Assembly: GCA_017940085.1 (NCBI GenBank)
Contig: JAGAZK010000054.1
Location: forward strand, 1-18,329
Length of the DNA stretch: 18,329 nt
Origin: Campylobacter sp.
GTDB lineage: Bacteria; Campylobacterota; Campylobacteria; Campylobacterales; Campylobacteraceae
Reading direction: 5' to 3'
The notes below the pieces were generated by a model. That model ran no database searches, was not told the origin of the DNA, and was given only the letters and a program-made list of their open reading frames with translations. The position numbers and the translations under genes are program-made. Position 1 is the first letter of the stretch; each line of letters opens with the position of its first letter. Of this stretch, positions 1 through 7,548 are shown piece after piece.

Positions 1-52
1 AAAAGCCAAGAATCACAAGGGAAAATTTATAATATTTAAAACTTATTTACTC

Positions 53-58
53 TATAAT
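53..58 (+). promoter_or_regulatory. Putative sigma-70 -10 box for the APE operon
   Basis: A perfect TATAAT lies 36 bases upstream of the first start codon in very AT-rich DNA, as in Campylobacter housekeeping promoters, which depend on the -10 box and often lack a clear -35. I see no good -35 element. A second perfect TATAAT at 28-33 is an alternative. This is the only non-coding stretch upstream of the gene block, so it probably drives the operon, but it was read by eye only. Confidence 0.4.
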
Positions 59-82
59 AAATTTCTAATTTCTGTTTGTTTC

Positions 83-88
83 AAGGGG
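83..88 (+). promoter_or_regulatory. Shine-Dalgarno of the first APE gene
   Basis: AAGGGG sits six bases before the ATG at 95. It is a strong match to the anti-SD and fixes the start of the flavoprotein gene. Confidence 0.6.
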
Positions 89-94
89 TGAAAA

Positions 95-1306
95 ATGTAT
101 GATGTTTTGGTCATCGGGGCAGGACCTAGTGGAAGTGTGGCAGCAAGTTTTTTGCATAAAGCTGGGCTTAAAGTGCGAGTTTTGGAAAAAGAAACTATGC
201 CAAAATTTGTTATCGGCGAGAGTTTGCTATCAAACTGCAACAATATCCTTGAAGAAGCAGGGCTTTTAGATGCCGTTTATAACTACGGATTTCAATACAA
301 AAACGGTGCTGCATTTTCATGGGGCGAAAAATACACATACTTCGATTTTTGCGATAAATATAGCATTGGAAGCGGAACTACTTTTCAAGTCCCAAGAGCC
401 GATTTTGACAAGCTTTTAATCGATGAAGTTCAAAAGTTGGGCGTTGAAGTAACTTACAAATGTGAAGTTAAGGCTGTGGATTTTAGCGGAGAAAATGCGG
501 TTTTAAGCGTAGAAAATAATGGCAAAAGCGAAAATTTACAAAGCAAATTTGTTCTTGATGCTAGTGGTTATGGGCGGATTTTGCCGAGCTTATTAAATTT
601 AGAAACGCCGTCTCATTTACCGCCAAGAAGTGCGTATTTTACGCATATTCAGGATAATATAACTGAGCCACTTTATGATAGAAATAAAATTTTAATCACC
701 ACTCACCCAAGATTTCGCGATGTTTGGATATGGTTAATTCCGTTTTCAAATGGGCGTTGTTCGATTGGTGTTGTGGGCGAAAAACATATTATAAATCCAA
801 ATGACAAAGAAAACGCAGAAGTTTTAAAAACTCTTGTTTATGAGTGTCCTATGCTAAAAAGGCTTTTGGGCGAAGCTATTTGGGATACGCCAGTGCGAAA
901 TCTAAACGGATATTCAAAAAATGTGAGCCGTCTATATGGCGATAAATTCGCACTTCTTGGCAATGCGACTGAATTTTTAGATCCGGTTTTTAGCTCAGGC
1001 GTTACGATTGCTCTGTATTCAGCTAAAATTGCCGCAAAATGCGTGATAGATGAGATTAAAAACGGCAAAGCGGACTGGGAAAATGACTACGCAAAAGAGC
1101 TAATGAGCGGTGTTGATACATTTAGAGTTTATGTCGATGGCTGGTATAATGGTAAATTCCAAGATGTCATTTACTATCCAAACAAAGATCACAAAATCAA
1201 ACGCTACATAAGCTCGGTTTTAGCAGGATATGCGTGGGATAAAACTAATCCATTTGTAAAAGATGCCGGGCGTCATTTAGATACTTTGGCCAAGCTTTGT
1301 AAATGA
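95..1306 (+). CDS. FAD-dependent oxidoreductase, flavin-halogenase-like, first gene of the aryl polyene cluster
   Basis: This 403-residue cytoplasmic flavoprotein belongs to the superfamily holding geranylgeranyl reductases and flavin-dependent halogenases. The FAD-binding GAGPSG is at residues 8-13, followed by a beta-alpha-beta fold ending in a Glu-rich turn. Three halogenase hallmarks can be read: WIWLIP at 211-216 (fits WxWxIP), FLDPVFSSG at 294-302 (fits the F-x-P-x-S-x-G motif), and Lys69 in YKNGAAFSWG, which sits where phenolic halogenases keep the catalytic lysine. Genes of this type recur in APE, xanthomonadin and flexirubin clusters, where they may tailor the aryl head or the chain. 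Whether this one halogenates or only oxidises/reduces cannot be decided from sequence. The start has a good SD; the stop overlaps the next gene by four bases (ATGA). Confidence 0.88.
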   Translation: MYDVLVIGAGPSGSVAASFLHKAGLKVRVLEKETMPKFVIGESLLSNCNNILEEAGLLDAVYNYGFQYKNGAAFSWGEKYTYFDFCDKYSIGSGTTFQVPRADFDKLLIDEVQKLGVEVTYKCEVKAVDFSGENAVLSVENNGKSENLQSKFVLDASGYGRILPSLLNLETPSHLPPRSAYFTHIQDNITEPLYDRNKILITTHPRFRDVWIWLIPFSNGRCSIGVVGEKHIINPNDKENAEVLKTLVYECPMLKRLLGEAIWDTPVRNLNGYSKNVSRLYGDKFALLGNATEFLDPVFSSGVTIALYSAKIAAKCVIDEIKNGKADWENDYAKELMSGVDTFRVYVDGWYNGKFQDVIYYPNKDHKIKRYISSVLAGYAWDKTNPFVKDAGRHLDTLAKLCK

Positions 1307-1692
1307 GATTTTTGATTTTGGCATTACTGCCTTTTTTAATGTGCGGGTGTGTTAGTAAATTTACGCTTGGCGATACGCCAGAATTTTCTCAAAAACATTT
1401 TTTAGTAGAAACGGGCGGCGTAAAAAGCCAAATTTTTGTGCGAAAAGATGAAAATTTATATCATTTTGTTTGGCTTGATATGTTAAAAGCTCCGATTGCT
1501 AGAAAATTTTTAAAATTTGGGAATTGCGATAAGCAAATTTGTGCCCAGTTTGAAAATGACGGATTTTTACCGCCAAATAAAAAGGCTGAGAATTTGTTTT
1601 TGAATTTGCTTGAAAATATCGAAAAAGACAAATTTGAACTAAATTTGCAAGGGCAAATTTATAAGGTTTTAAATGCAAATTTATCTAAGTAA
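1303..1692 (+). CDS. Small lipoprotein, DUF3261-like
   Basis: This 129-residue protein begins with a hydrophobic signal (MRFLILALLPFLMCGC). The likely lipidated cysteine is Cys16, with Gly at -1; the lipobox is otherwise unusual. The rest is a small mixed alpha/beta domain with no known catalytic motif. Length, N-terminal lipid anchor, the late LPP motif followed by a leucine-rich helix, and position beside the APE ketosynthase fit the DUF3261 lipoproteins found in aryl polyene clusters, which are thought to help localise the pigment lipid at the outer membrane. The family call is from memory of cluster layout and general pattern, so it is moderate. It overlaps both neighbours (4 and 20 bases), so it is almost surely co-translated. 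Confidence 0.68.
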   Translation: MRFLILALLPFLMCGCVSKFTLGDTPEFSQKHFLVETGGVKSQIFVRKDENLYHFVWLDMLKAPIARKFLKFGNCDKQICAQFENDGFLPPNKKAENLFLNLLENIEKDKFELNLQGQIYKVLNANLSK

Positions 1693-2821
1693 TCCAGGTC
1701 TTATAACCGCAGCTGGTAATGATAGTAAAGCCGTATTTGACGCAGTTTGCCAAAAAAAATCTGCTATTAGAAAAATAGAAAATTTTTATGAAAACAAAAG
1801 CTTTATGCTTGGGAAAATTGATTTAAATTTAGATGAAATTTGCCCTAAATTCCAAAGCAAATTTGCTAATCGCACAAATCAAATTTTATTTCTTGCTCTT
1901 ATGCAAATTGAAAACGAGATAAAAAACGCTATTGCTAAATTTGGGTGTGAGCGTGTAGGTGTGGTTATTGGCACGACAGTAACTGGTGTGCAAAGTAATT
2001 TTAAAGCCTTTTTAAACCACGCAAAAACGGGCGAATTTAGCGGATACGATTTAGAACAAAACTCTCAGGGCAATCCTGCAAATTTTGTGCGTGAGCTTTT
2101 TGGTTTAAAAAGCGTTGCTTTGGGGGTTTCATCGGCTTGCACTAGTGGAAATAAAGCCGTGATCGAAGCTGCAAGGCTTATAAAAAGCGGTGTTTGCGAT
2201 GCGGTGATTTGCGGTGGCAGCGACGGGCTTGATACTTTGACGGTTTTGGGATTTGAGAGTCTTGGTGTTCTTAGCAACGAGCGGTTAAATCCCTTTTCGA
2301 TCAACCGAAAAGGGACAAATTTGGGCGAAGGTGCGGGAGTGTTTTTGCTAAGTAAAGATGAAATTTCAGGTATTTGTCTGCTTTCATACCACTCAAATTC
2401 GGACGCTTTTCATATAACCCAGCCAAATCCAAATGCCACTATGCAAATAAAAGCGATTAAAAACGCTCTAAATTTGGTAAATTTAAATGAGGTTGATTAT
2501 GTAAATTTACACGGAACAGGCACAAATGCAAATGATATTATGGAAAGCGTAGCTCTAAATTCGGCTTTAACAAATACGCCGTGCAGTTCGTCTAAGCCGA
2601 TTTTTGGGCATACTTTGGGAGCAGCAGGAGCTGTGGAGCTAGGAATTTGCTTTTTAGCGTTACAAAACGGCATTTTGCCACCACAAATTTATGATGAAAA
2701 TCAAATTTCACCAAAAATAAATTTAATCAGCGAAGCAAAAAACGCAAGTTTAAAAACAGCGATGAATTTGAGCTTTGCATTTGGCGGAGATAACGCTGTT
2801 AGCGTAATAGGAAAGATATGA
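1673..2821 (+). CDS. apeO: Beta-ketoacyl-ACP synthase, ApeO type
   Basis: This 382-residue thiolase-fold ketosynthase condenses malonyl-ACP with the growing aryl polyene chain. The full Cys-His-His triad is visible: Cys156 in SSACTSG, His280 in NLHGTGT and His313 in IFGHTLGAAGA. An intact triad makes it a catalytic subunit, not a chain-length factor. In characterised APE systems ApeO pairs with the chain-length factor ApeC (here at 5618). It lies directly before the dehydratase, ketoreductase and second ketosynthase, the published O-P-Q-R order. The start at 1673 follows AAGG by a few bases and lies inside the previous gene. Confidence 0.9.
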   Translation: MQIYLSNPGLITAAGNDSKAVFDAVCQKKSAIRKIENFYENKSFMLGKIDLNLDEICPKFQSKFANRTNQILFLALMQIENEIKNAIAKFGCERVGVVIGTTVTGVQSNFKAFLNHAKTGEFSGYDLEQNSQGNPANFVRELFGLKSVALGVSSACTSGNKAVIEAARLIKSGVCDAVICGGSDGLDTLTVLGFESLGVLSNERLNPFSINRKGTNLGEGAGVFLLSKDEISGICLLSYHSNSDAFHITQPNPNATMQIKAIKNALNLVNLNEVDYVNLHGTGTNANDIMESVALNSALTNTPCSSSKPIFGHTLGAAGAVELGICFLALQNGILPPQIYDENQISPKINLISEAKNASLKTAMNLSFAFGGDNAVSVIGKI

Positions 2822-3243
2822 ATATAAGATCGATTTTGCCACAAAGTGGTTATATGGTATTTTTAGATGAAATCAAAGAGATAAAACAAGGCGAAATCAA
2901 ATGCGCGATGAAAGTAAAGGAAAATTCGCCTTTCACGCAAAATAAAGAGCTTGGAAGCTTTGCATATATCGAAATAATGGCACAATCAATCGCAGCCTAT
3001 GCAGGAAGTAGCGAAAAAATCGAGCTTGGATTTTTACTTAGTTGTCGCAAAATGCAAATTTACAAGCCTTTTGTGAGTGTGGGTGATGAGCTTGAAATAA
3101 AAGCAGTTGAAAGCCTAAGCGATGGGGCTGGAATGTTTGTATTTGATTGCGAGATTTGGCTTAAAAATGAGTGTGTAGCAAGTGCTAGTCTTAGCGTTTT
3201 AAATCCGAGTAAAGAATTTTTAGATAAGGCGATAAATGGATAA
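2818..3243 (+). CDS. apeP: Hotdog-fold 3-hydroxyacyl-ACP dehydratase subunit, ApeP type
   Basis: This 141-residue protein has the N-terminal pattern of APE dehydratases (LPQSGYMVFLDEI, where many relatives have PH) and the helix motif YIEIMAQSIAAYAG, in which Glu52 matches the catalytic acid of FabZ. It lacks the GHF-type catalytic histidine motif and contains no histidine anywhere. APE dehydratases work as an ApeI:ApeP complex. Here the histidine would come from the ApeI-like domain fused to the ligase (8138-9664). It removes water from 3-hydroxyacyl-ACP to give the conjugated double bonds. It overlaps the ketosynthase by four bases and the ketoreductase by eight. Confidence 0.85.
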   Translation: MNIRSILPQSGYMVFLDEIKEIKQGEIKCAMKVKENSPFTQNKELGSFAYIEIMAQSIAAYAGSSEKIELGFLLSCRKMQIYKPFVSVGDELEIKAVESLSDGAGMFVFDCEIWLKNECVASASLSVLNPSKEFLDKAING

Positions 3244-3964
3244 AAGGGTTTTGATCACAGGTTCAAGTAGCGGTATCGGAAAAGCGTGTGCTTTGCGTTT
3301 GGCTCGTGGTGGCTATGAAGTGATTTTGCATGGACGAAACGCAGCAAATTTAAAATTAGTCGCCGATGAAATTGCTAAATTTAACGGCATTGCCCCAAAG
3401 ATTTTAAAATTTGATGTTAGCGATACTGCAAGTGCTAGGCAAATTTTGCAAGATGATATTGGGGCAAACGGCGTGTATTACGGCGTGATTTTAAATGCTG
3501 GAATTACGCGAGATAACACATTCGCAGGGCTAGAAGAGAGTGATTGGAAAAGCGTAATTGATACAAATTTAAATAGCTTTTATAATGTTTTAAATCCTAT
3601 TTTGCTGCCGATGATTAGAGCTAAAAAACCTGCACGAATAATTGTGATGAGCTCAGTTAGTGGCATTATGGGAAATCGCGGGCAGAGCAATTATGCTGCT
3701 AGTAAAGCAGGACTCATCGCTGCTGCAAAGTCTCTCGCGATTGAACTTGCTAGTCGCAAAATTACCGTTAATTGCATAGCTCCTGGTTTAATAGATACGG
3801 CTATGACAGATTTGGGTGAGTTAAAAGATGAAATTATCAAGCAAATTCCTGCTCGTCGTATTGGACAATCAGACGAAGTGGCGGCTTTGGCAGAGTTTTT
3901 GCTAAGCCAAAATGCTGCTTATATCACAAGGCAAGTTATAGGAGTAAATGGGGGGCTGTGTTGA
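3236..3964 (+). CDS. apeQ: 3-oxoacyl-ACP reductase, FabG-like, ApeQ type
   Basis: This 242-residue short-chain dehydrogenase/reductase reduces the 3-keto group after each condensation, using a nicotinamide cofactor (probably NADPH). It shows the Rossmann motif TGSSSGIG at 8-15, the NAG motif at 87-89, Asn111, Ser140 and the YxxxK pair Tyr153/Lys157, so the catalytic tetrad is complete. It ends in the usual VNGG. Length is normal for FabG. AAGG stands seven bases before the ATG. The last codons carry a run of six G (3950-3955) at the junction with the next gene. Confidence 0.92.
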   Translation: MDKRVLITGSSSGIGKACALRLARGGYEVILHGRNAANLKLVADEIAKFNGIAPKILKFDVSDTASARQILQDDIGANGVYYGVILNAGITRDNTFAGLEESDWKSVIDTNLNSFYNVLNPILLPMIRAKKPARIIVMSSVSGIMGNRGQSNYAASKAGLIAAAKSLAIELASRKITVNCIAPGLIDTAMTDLGELKDEIIKQIPARRIGQSDEVAALAEFLLSQNAAYITRQVIGVNGGLC

Positions 3965-5187
3965 ATAGAGTTGTAGTTACGGGCTTTGGAAATGTTTGTG
4001 CTTTTGGGCGAAGTTGGAGCGAAATAAAGGCTAAATTTGAAGCCAAAAAAAACGCCGTAAGATATATGAGTGAGTGGGATAGGTTTGGAAGCGAGTTAAA
4101 TACTCGCTTAGCGGCACCACTGATAGACTATATGCCGCCTTCGCAGTGGGACAGAAAGCAACTTAGAAGCTTGGGGCTTGTTTCGCAGTATGCCGTCGAG
4201 GCAGCGGGTCTAGCGCTAAAAGATGCGGGACTTTTAAATGATGAGAGCATAAAAGATGGACGAATGGGAGTGGCTGCTGGGTCTAGCACAGGAAGCACGG
4301 ACGCTATGTCTCAAGCGATAAAATTATTGCTTGATATGCCAAATAATTTCAATGCAAATACTTATGTAAAAATGATGCCACACACCACAGCTGCAAATAT
4401 ATCGATTTTTTATGGATTAAAAGGGCGTTTGATACCGACAAGTTCGGCTTGCACAAGTGCGTCTCATGCTATTGGCTACTCGTATGAAGCTATAAAATAC
4501 GGGCAAATCGATATGATGTTAGCAGGTGGTGCAGAAGAGCTTTGCCCTAGCGAAGCATTTGTTTTTGATAGATTGTTTGCTACAAGTTGCAAAAATACTA
4601 CACCACATTTAGCCCCTGCACCGTTTGACGCTAGTAGAGATGGACTGGTTTTAGGCGAAGGCGGATCGATTTTAGTTTTAGAAAGTTTAGAAAGTGCAAA
4701 AAAACGAAATGCACGAATTTATGCCGAAATCGTTGGATTTGGATCAAGTTGTGATGGCACTCACATCACTAGGCCCCAAAGCACTACGATGAAAGAAGCG
4801 ATGAGATTGGCTTTGAAAGACGCAAATTTAGAGCCTAGCAAAATCGGCTATATAAACGCTCACGCAACCGCCACCAAACAAGGCGACATCGCAGAAAGCC
4901 ATGCTACAAATGAGCTTTTTGGAGAAAAAACGGCGATCAGCTCACTTAAAAGCTATCTTGGGCATACTCTCGGAGCGTGCGGGGCGTTGGAGAGTTTTTT
5001 AAGTATTATGATGATGAAAGATAGTGAATTTTTTCCAAATTTAAATTTAAACTCTATTGATCCTGAGTGTGCGAAGTTAAATTATTTAAAAGATATTTGC
5101 GAGATTAAAACAGATTTTGTGATGAATAACAATTTCGCTTTTGGCGGGGTTAATACATCTTTGATTTTTAAAAATTATGAGAATTAA
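3958..5187 (+). CDS. apeR: Beta-ketoacyl-ACP synthase, FabF-like, ApeR type
   Basis: This 409-residue ketosynthase is close in form to FabF. The triad is intact: Cys165 in SSACTSASH, His302 in NAHATAT and His336 in YLGHTLGACGA. In APE systems ApeR is an additional ketosynthase, proposed to act in early elongation or in supplying the partner acyl chain; its exact role here is inferred. The start may be GTG at 3958 or TTG at 3961. The latter would give a four-base overlap with the ketoreductase stop. It is followed by the first true gap in the operon (21 bases). Confidence 0.9.
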   Translation: MLNRVVVTGFGNVCAFGRSWSEIKAKFEAKKNAVRYMSEWDRFGSELNTRLAAPLIDYMPPSQWDRKQLRSLGLVSQYAVEAAGLALKDAGLLNDESIKDGRMGVAAGSSTGSTDAMSQAIKLLLDMPNNFNANTYVKMMPHTTAANISIFYGLKGRLIPTSSACTSASHAIGYSYEAIKYGQIDMMLAGGAEELCPSEAFVFDRLFATSCKNTTPHLAPAPFDASRDGLVLGEGGSILVLESLESAKKRNARIYAEIVGFGSSCDGTHITRPQSTTMKEAMRLALKDANLEPSKIGYINAHATATKQGDIAESHATNELFGEKTAISSLKSYLGHTLGACGALESFLSIMMMKDSEFFPNLNLNSIDPECAKLNYLKDICEIKTDFVMNNNFAFGGVNTSLIFKNYEN

Positions 5188-5196
5188 ATTTAATTG

Positions 5197-5202
5197 AAGG
5201 AG
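5197..5202 (+). promoter_or_regulatory. Shine-Dalgarno that sets the start of the exported protein
   Basis: AAGGAG lies six bases before the ATG at 5209. It favours that start over an in-frame TTG at 5194, which would place the SD inside the coding region. Confidence 0.7.
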
Positions 5203-5208
5203 AACAAA

Positions 5209-5631
5209 ATGAAAAAATCTTTGATTTTATTTTTAGGTGCAACGCTGTTTGCTAGTTGTGTTTGGGCAAAAAATGATGTCATCAAACTGCCTATTTCAGG
5301 TGCTTTAAATGATCCAAGAGCCAAAGAAGTCCTAGATCCTAGCATTAAACTTTATTTTGGCAAAAATGGAAGTGGAACTAAAATAACTTCACTTTTATCA
5401 GCAAATAAAAAGACAAATGCGGTAGGCAAAAGCGATGAAGAAGCTTGCAACTGGGCATTTTTGGCAGCAATGAAAACTTTTCAAGAAAGAGCCAAAAGAG
5501 AAGGTGGCACGAAAGTAATAAATTTATCAAGCTATTATTATAAAAAAGAATTCATAAGTGATAAAGAATTTGAGTGCGGTGTCGGAAATGTAATGGTCGG
5601 CGTAACTTTTAGGGGATATGTTGCAAAATAA
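5209..5631 (+). CDS. Small exported protein of the 'excinuclease ATPase subunit'-like group, function unknown
   Basis: This 140-residue protein has a clear Sec signal peptide: MKKSLILFL, a hydrophobic core, then probable cleavage after VWA before KND. The mature part is small and soluble-looking, with two cysteines (in EEACNWAF and FECGVGNV) that could form a disulfide, and no catalytic motif I recognise. Similar small periplasmic proteins in and near APE clusters carry the misleading name 'excinuclease ABC subunit A'; nothing here resembles UvrA (no Walker motifs, no zinc fingers). A periplasmic role in pigment-lipid handling is inferred from context only. Its end overlaps the chain-length factor gene by 14 bases. 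Confidence 0.75.
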   Translation: MKKSLILFLGATLFASCVWAKNDVIKLPISGALNDPRAKEVLDPSIKLYFGKNGSGTKITSLLSANKKTNAVGKSDEEACNWAFLAAMKTFQERAKREGGTKVINLSSYYYKKEFISDKEFECGVGNVMVGVTFRGYVAK

Positions 5632-6304
5632 ATTTTATTTTAATATTGCTAAATTTGATGCTATCATTGATACTGCGGCTGATTTGGGCAAACTTGAAAT
5701 TTATAAAAAAAGCCCAAATTTAGCCCATATCGCTCCAATTGAAAGACGAAGACTTAGCAAGGGAGCAAGGTTTTGTATTTCGCTTTTGAAAGAGTGTGAA
5801 AATTTGCCAGTAGTTTTTAGCTCCAAGCACGGCGAGATAAATCGCTGTTTTGCAATGCAAAAATCTTTGGCAGCTTACGAACCGCTTTCTCCTGCTTCGT
5901 TTTGTGTGAGTGTGCATAATGCAATACCTGCTCAAAATGCTATTTTTTGTAAAAATACAGCTGAGATTTCGGCGATTAGTGCAAATTTGAGTTTGGAAAA
6001 TGGTATTTTAAATGCGGTTATGAAATTTGATGAAAATTGCGATAAAGTAGCGGTTTTGAGTTATTTTGAAGCAGTAAATAATGAACTTTTGAAAAATAGC
6101 GATTTGATTTATGCGGTTTTAATCATCGTAGAAAAAGGCAAAAATTTTAGCATTGAAATTTCGCCAAATTTAGAGCCAAATTTAGCAAATTTAACTCAAA
6201 ATAGTGATTTTAGTTTTTTATCAAATTTAACAAAAAAACAAAAATCTTGGCAAAGTATAGAAGAAAATATTATTTGGAAATGGTGCGATGAAACTGCTAT
6301 TTAG
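5618..6304 (+). CDS. apeC: Ketosynthase chain-length factor, ApeC type (ketoacyl-synt_2)
   Basis: This 228-residue protein matches the short KS-like subunits of APE clusters. The pattern IAPIERRRLSKGARF, then VVFSSKHGEINR, AYEPLSPASFCVSVHNAIPAQ is characteristic. It corresponds to roughly the N-terminal half of a ketosynthase and has no catalytic Cys-His-His set, so it should act as a non-catalytic partner of ApeO that shapes the chain-length pocket. The ATG at 5618 has AGGGG only two bases upstream; the in-frame TTG at 5621 would be better spaced. It overlaps the acyltransferase gene by 17 bases. Confidence 0.86.
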   Translation: MLQNKFYFNIAKFDAIIDTAADLGKLEIYKKSPNLAHIAPIERRRLSKGARFCISLLKECENLPVVFSSKHGEINRCFAMQKSLAAYEPLSPASFCVSVHNAIPAQNAIFCKNTAEISAISANLSLENGILNAVMKFDENCDKVAVLSYFEAVNNELLKNSDLIYAVLIIVEKGKNFSIEISPNLEPNLANLTQNSDFSFLSNLTKKQKSWQSIEENIIWKWCDETAI

Positions 6305-7028
6305 GCGAATTTGTGTTGCACTTTGTTTTATTAGCTTTGGCGTTTTTTGTATGATAGGAAATCTATTTTTTGTGCCGATTGCGGTTTTGAAACTAAATAA
6401 ATTTAAGCCCATTGAAAATTTATGTAGAGATTTAATTTTCATTGCTTGGCGAATTTTTTTGTATTTGATTGTGATTTATGGATATGCAAAAATAGATTTT
6501 AGAGCAAAACTCACAAGCAAAAATAGTTCTGTGATAATCGCAAACCACCCATCTTTGCTTGATGTCGTGATTTTGCTCTCTCATATTAGAAGGGCAAATT
6601 GTGTGGTAAAAGCGAGTTTGGGACGAAATATATTTTTATTTGGAGCGATTAGAGCAGCAAATTATATTTTAAATACGCAAAATGAAAAAATGCTAAATTT
6701 GGCTAGCACTGCCCTAAATAACGGCGAAAATTTGATTATTTTCCCAGAAGCAACCCGCACAAAAGATAGAATTTCTATGCAAAAAGGGGCATTTTATATA
6801 GCGATAAATTCCGCTTCAAATTTAATCGCACTTAGCATAAAAATGTCTCCAAAAAGCTTAAAAAAAGGACAATCGTGGTATGATACACCCAAAGATAAAA
6901 TAAAATACGAAGTGGATATTTTAGAAAGGCTAGATTTGAGTGAGTTTGAAAAAAGCCATCCAAATCCTATAAGGGTGCGACTGCTTTTTGAAAAAATGCA
7001 AAATTTATATGAAAAGGAAGATTTATGA
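6288..7028 (+). CDS. apeD: 1-acyl-sn-glycerol-3-phosphate acyltransferase-like protein, ApeD type
   Basis: This 246-residue membrane-associated acyltransferase of the PlsC/LPLAT group has hydrophobic stretches at about 8-36 and 48-66, then the catalytic NHPSLLD (His87, Asp92) and the acceptor-site motif FPEATRT (152-158; FPEGTRS in the usual form, so Gly is replaced by Ala). It probably transfers an acyl or aryl polyene chain onto a glycerol- or sugar-type acceptor at the inner membrane to build the APE lipid; the true substrate is not shown by sequence. The stop overlaps the first ACP start by four bases. Confidence 0.88.
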   Translation: MKLLFRRICVALCFISFGVFCMIGNLFFVPIAVLKLNKFKPIENLCRDLIFIAWRIFLYLIVIYGYAKIDFRAKLTSKNSSVIIANHPSLLDVVILLSHIRRANCVVKASLGRNIFLFGAIRAANYILNTQNEKMLNLASTALNNGENLIIFPEATRTKDRISMQKGAFYIAINSASNLIALSIKMSPKSLKKGQSWYDTPKDKIKYEVDILERLDLSEFEKSHPNPIRVRLLFEKMQNLYEKEDL

Positions 7029-7276
7029 GTGATTTAGTTTTAGAAATCAAGGAAATGATTATCTCAGGGCTTAATCTCGAAGATATTAGCGTAAATGACA
7101 TAGACGAAAATGCACCGCTTTTTGGCGAAGGTTTGGGGCTTGATAGTGTTGATGCACTCGAACTTGGGCTTTTAATCCAAAAAAAATACGGCATTGTGAT
7201 AAATTCAAAAACACAAAATGTTAAAGAAATTTTCGCAAATATCACAAATTTAGCCGAGTTTATCTCAAAAAAATAG
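7025..7276 (+). CDS. apeE: Acyl carrier protein, ApeE type
   Basis: This 83-residue acidic helical carrier protein has phosphopantetheine site Ser41 in LGLDSVDALELG. It carries the starter and growing chain as a thioester. It is preceded by a good SD (AAGGAAG) inside the acyltransferase gene. The lettering ApeE versus ApeF follows gene order only. It differs clearly from the next ACP, so the two should have distinct partners. Confidence 0.92.
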   Translation: MSDLVLEIKEMIISGLNLEDISVNDIDENAPLFGEGLGLDSVDALELGLLIQKKYGIVINSKTQNVKEIFANITNLAEFISKK

Positions 7277-7284
7277 GAGCTAAA

Positions 7285-7536
7285 ATGAACAAAGATCAAA
7301 TTTTTGCGATATTAAAAAACGCCTTAATAGAGCTATTTGAGATCGATGAGAGCAAGATTAGCTTGGATGCTAAAATTTATGAAGATTTAGAAATCGATAG
7401 CATTGATGCGATTGATTTGGTTGATTATGTCAAAAAACAAACAGGTCATAAACTAATGCCAGAAGATTTCAAATCCATAAAAACGCTTGGCGACATAGTT
7501 GAAGTGGTGGCGAAAAAATTTGAGATTTCGCAATAG
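7285..7536 (+). CDS. apeF: Acyl carrier protein, ApeF type
   Basis: This is a second 83-residue carrier protein with phosphopantetheine site Ser39 in LEIDSIDAIDLV. It lies eight bases after the first ACP with SD AGGAG ahead of the ATG. Two non-identical ACPs are standard in APE clusters; in studied systems one is the main chain carrier and the other has a separate function. Which is which cannot be decided here. Confidence 0.92.
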   Translation: MNKDQIFAILKNALIELFEIDESKISLDAKIYEDLEIDSIDAIDLVDYVKKQTGHKLMPEDFKSIKTLGDIVEVVAKKFEISQ

Positions 7537-7548
7537 GAAATTTAAGGC

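Noticed and set aside
28..33. Second TATAAT upstream of the first gene
   Set aside because: Not rejected as sequence, but the box at 53-58 is closer to the gene; with no -35 for either, I kept one call and noted this as an alternative.
6967..7299. Antisense reading frame opposite the ACP genes
   Set aside because: It covers an unmistakable acyl carrier protein on the + strand and has no motif of its own.
7025..7536. Tandem duplication of the two ACP genes
   Set aside because: The proteins share only the carrier-protein core and the DS motif; the sequences are too different for a recent duplication and two ACPs are normal in APE clusters.
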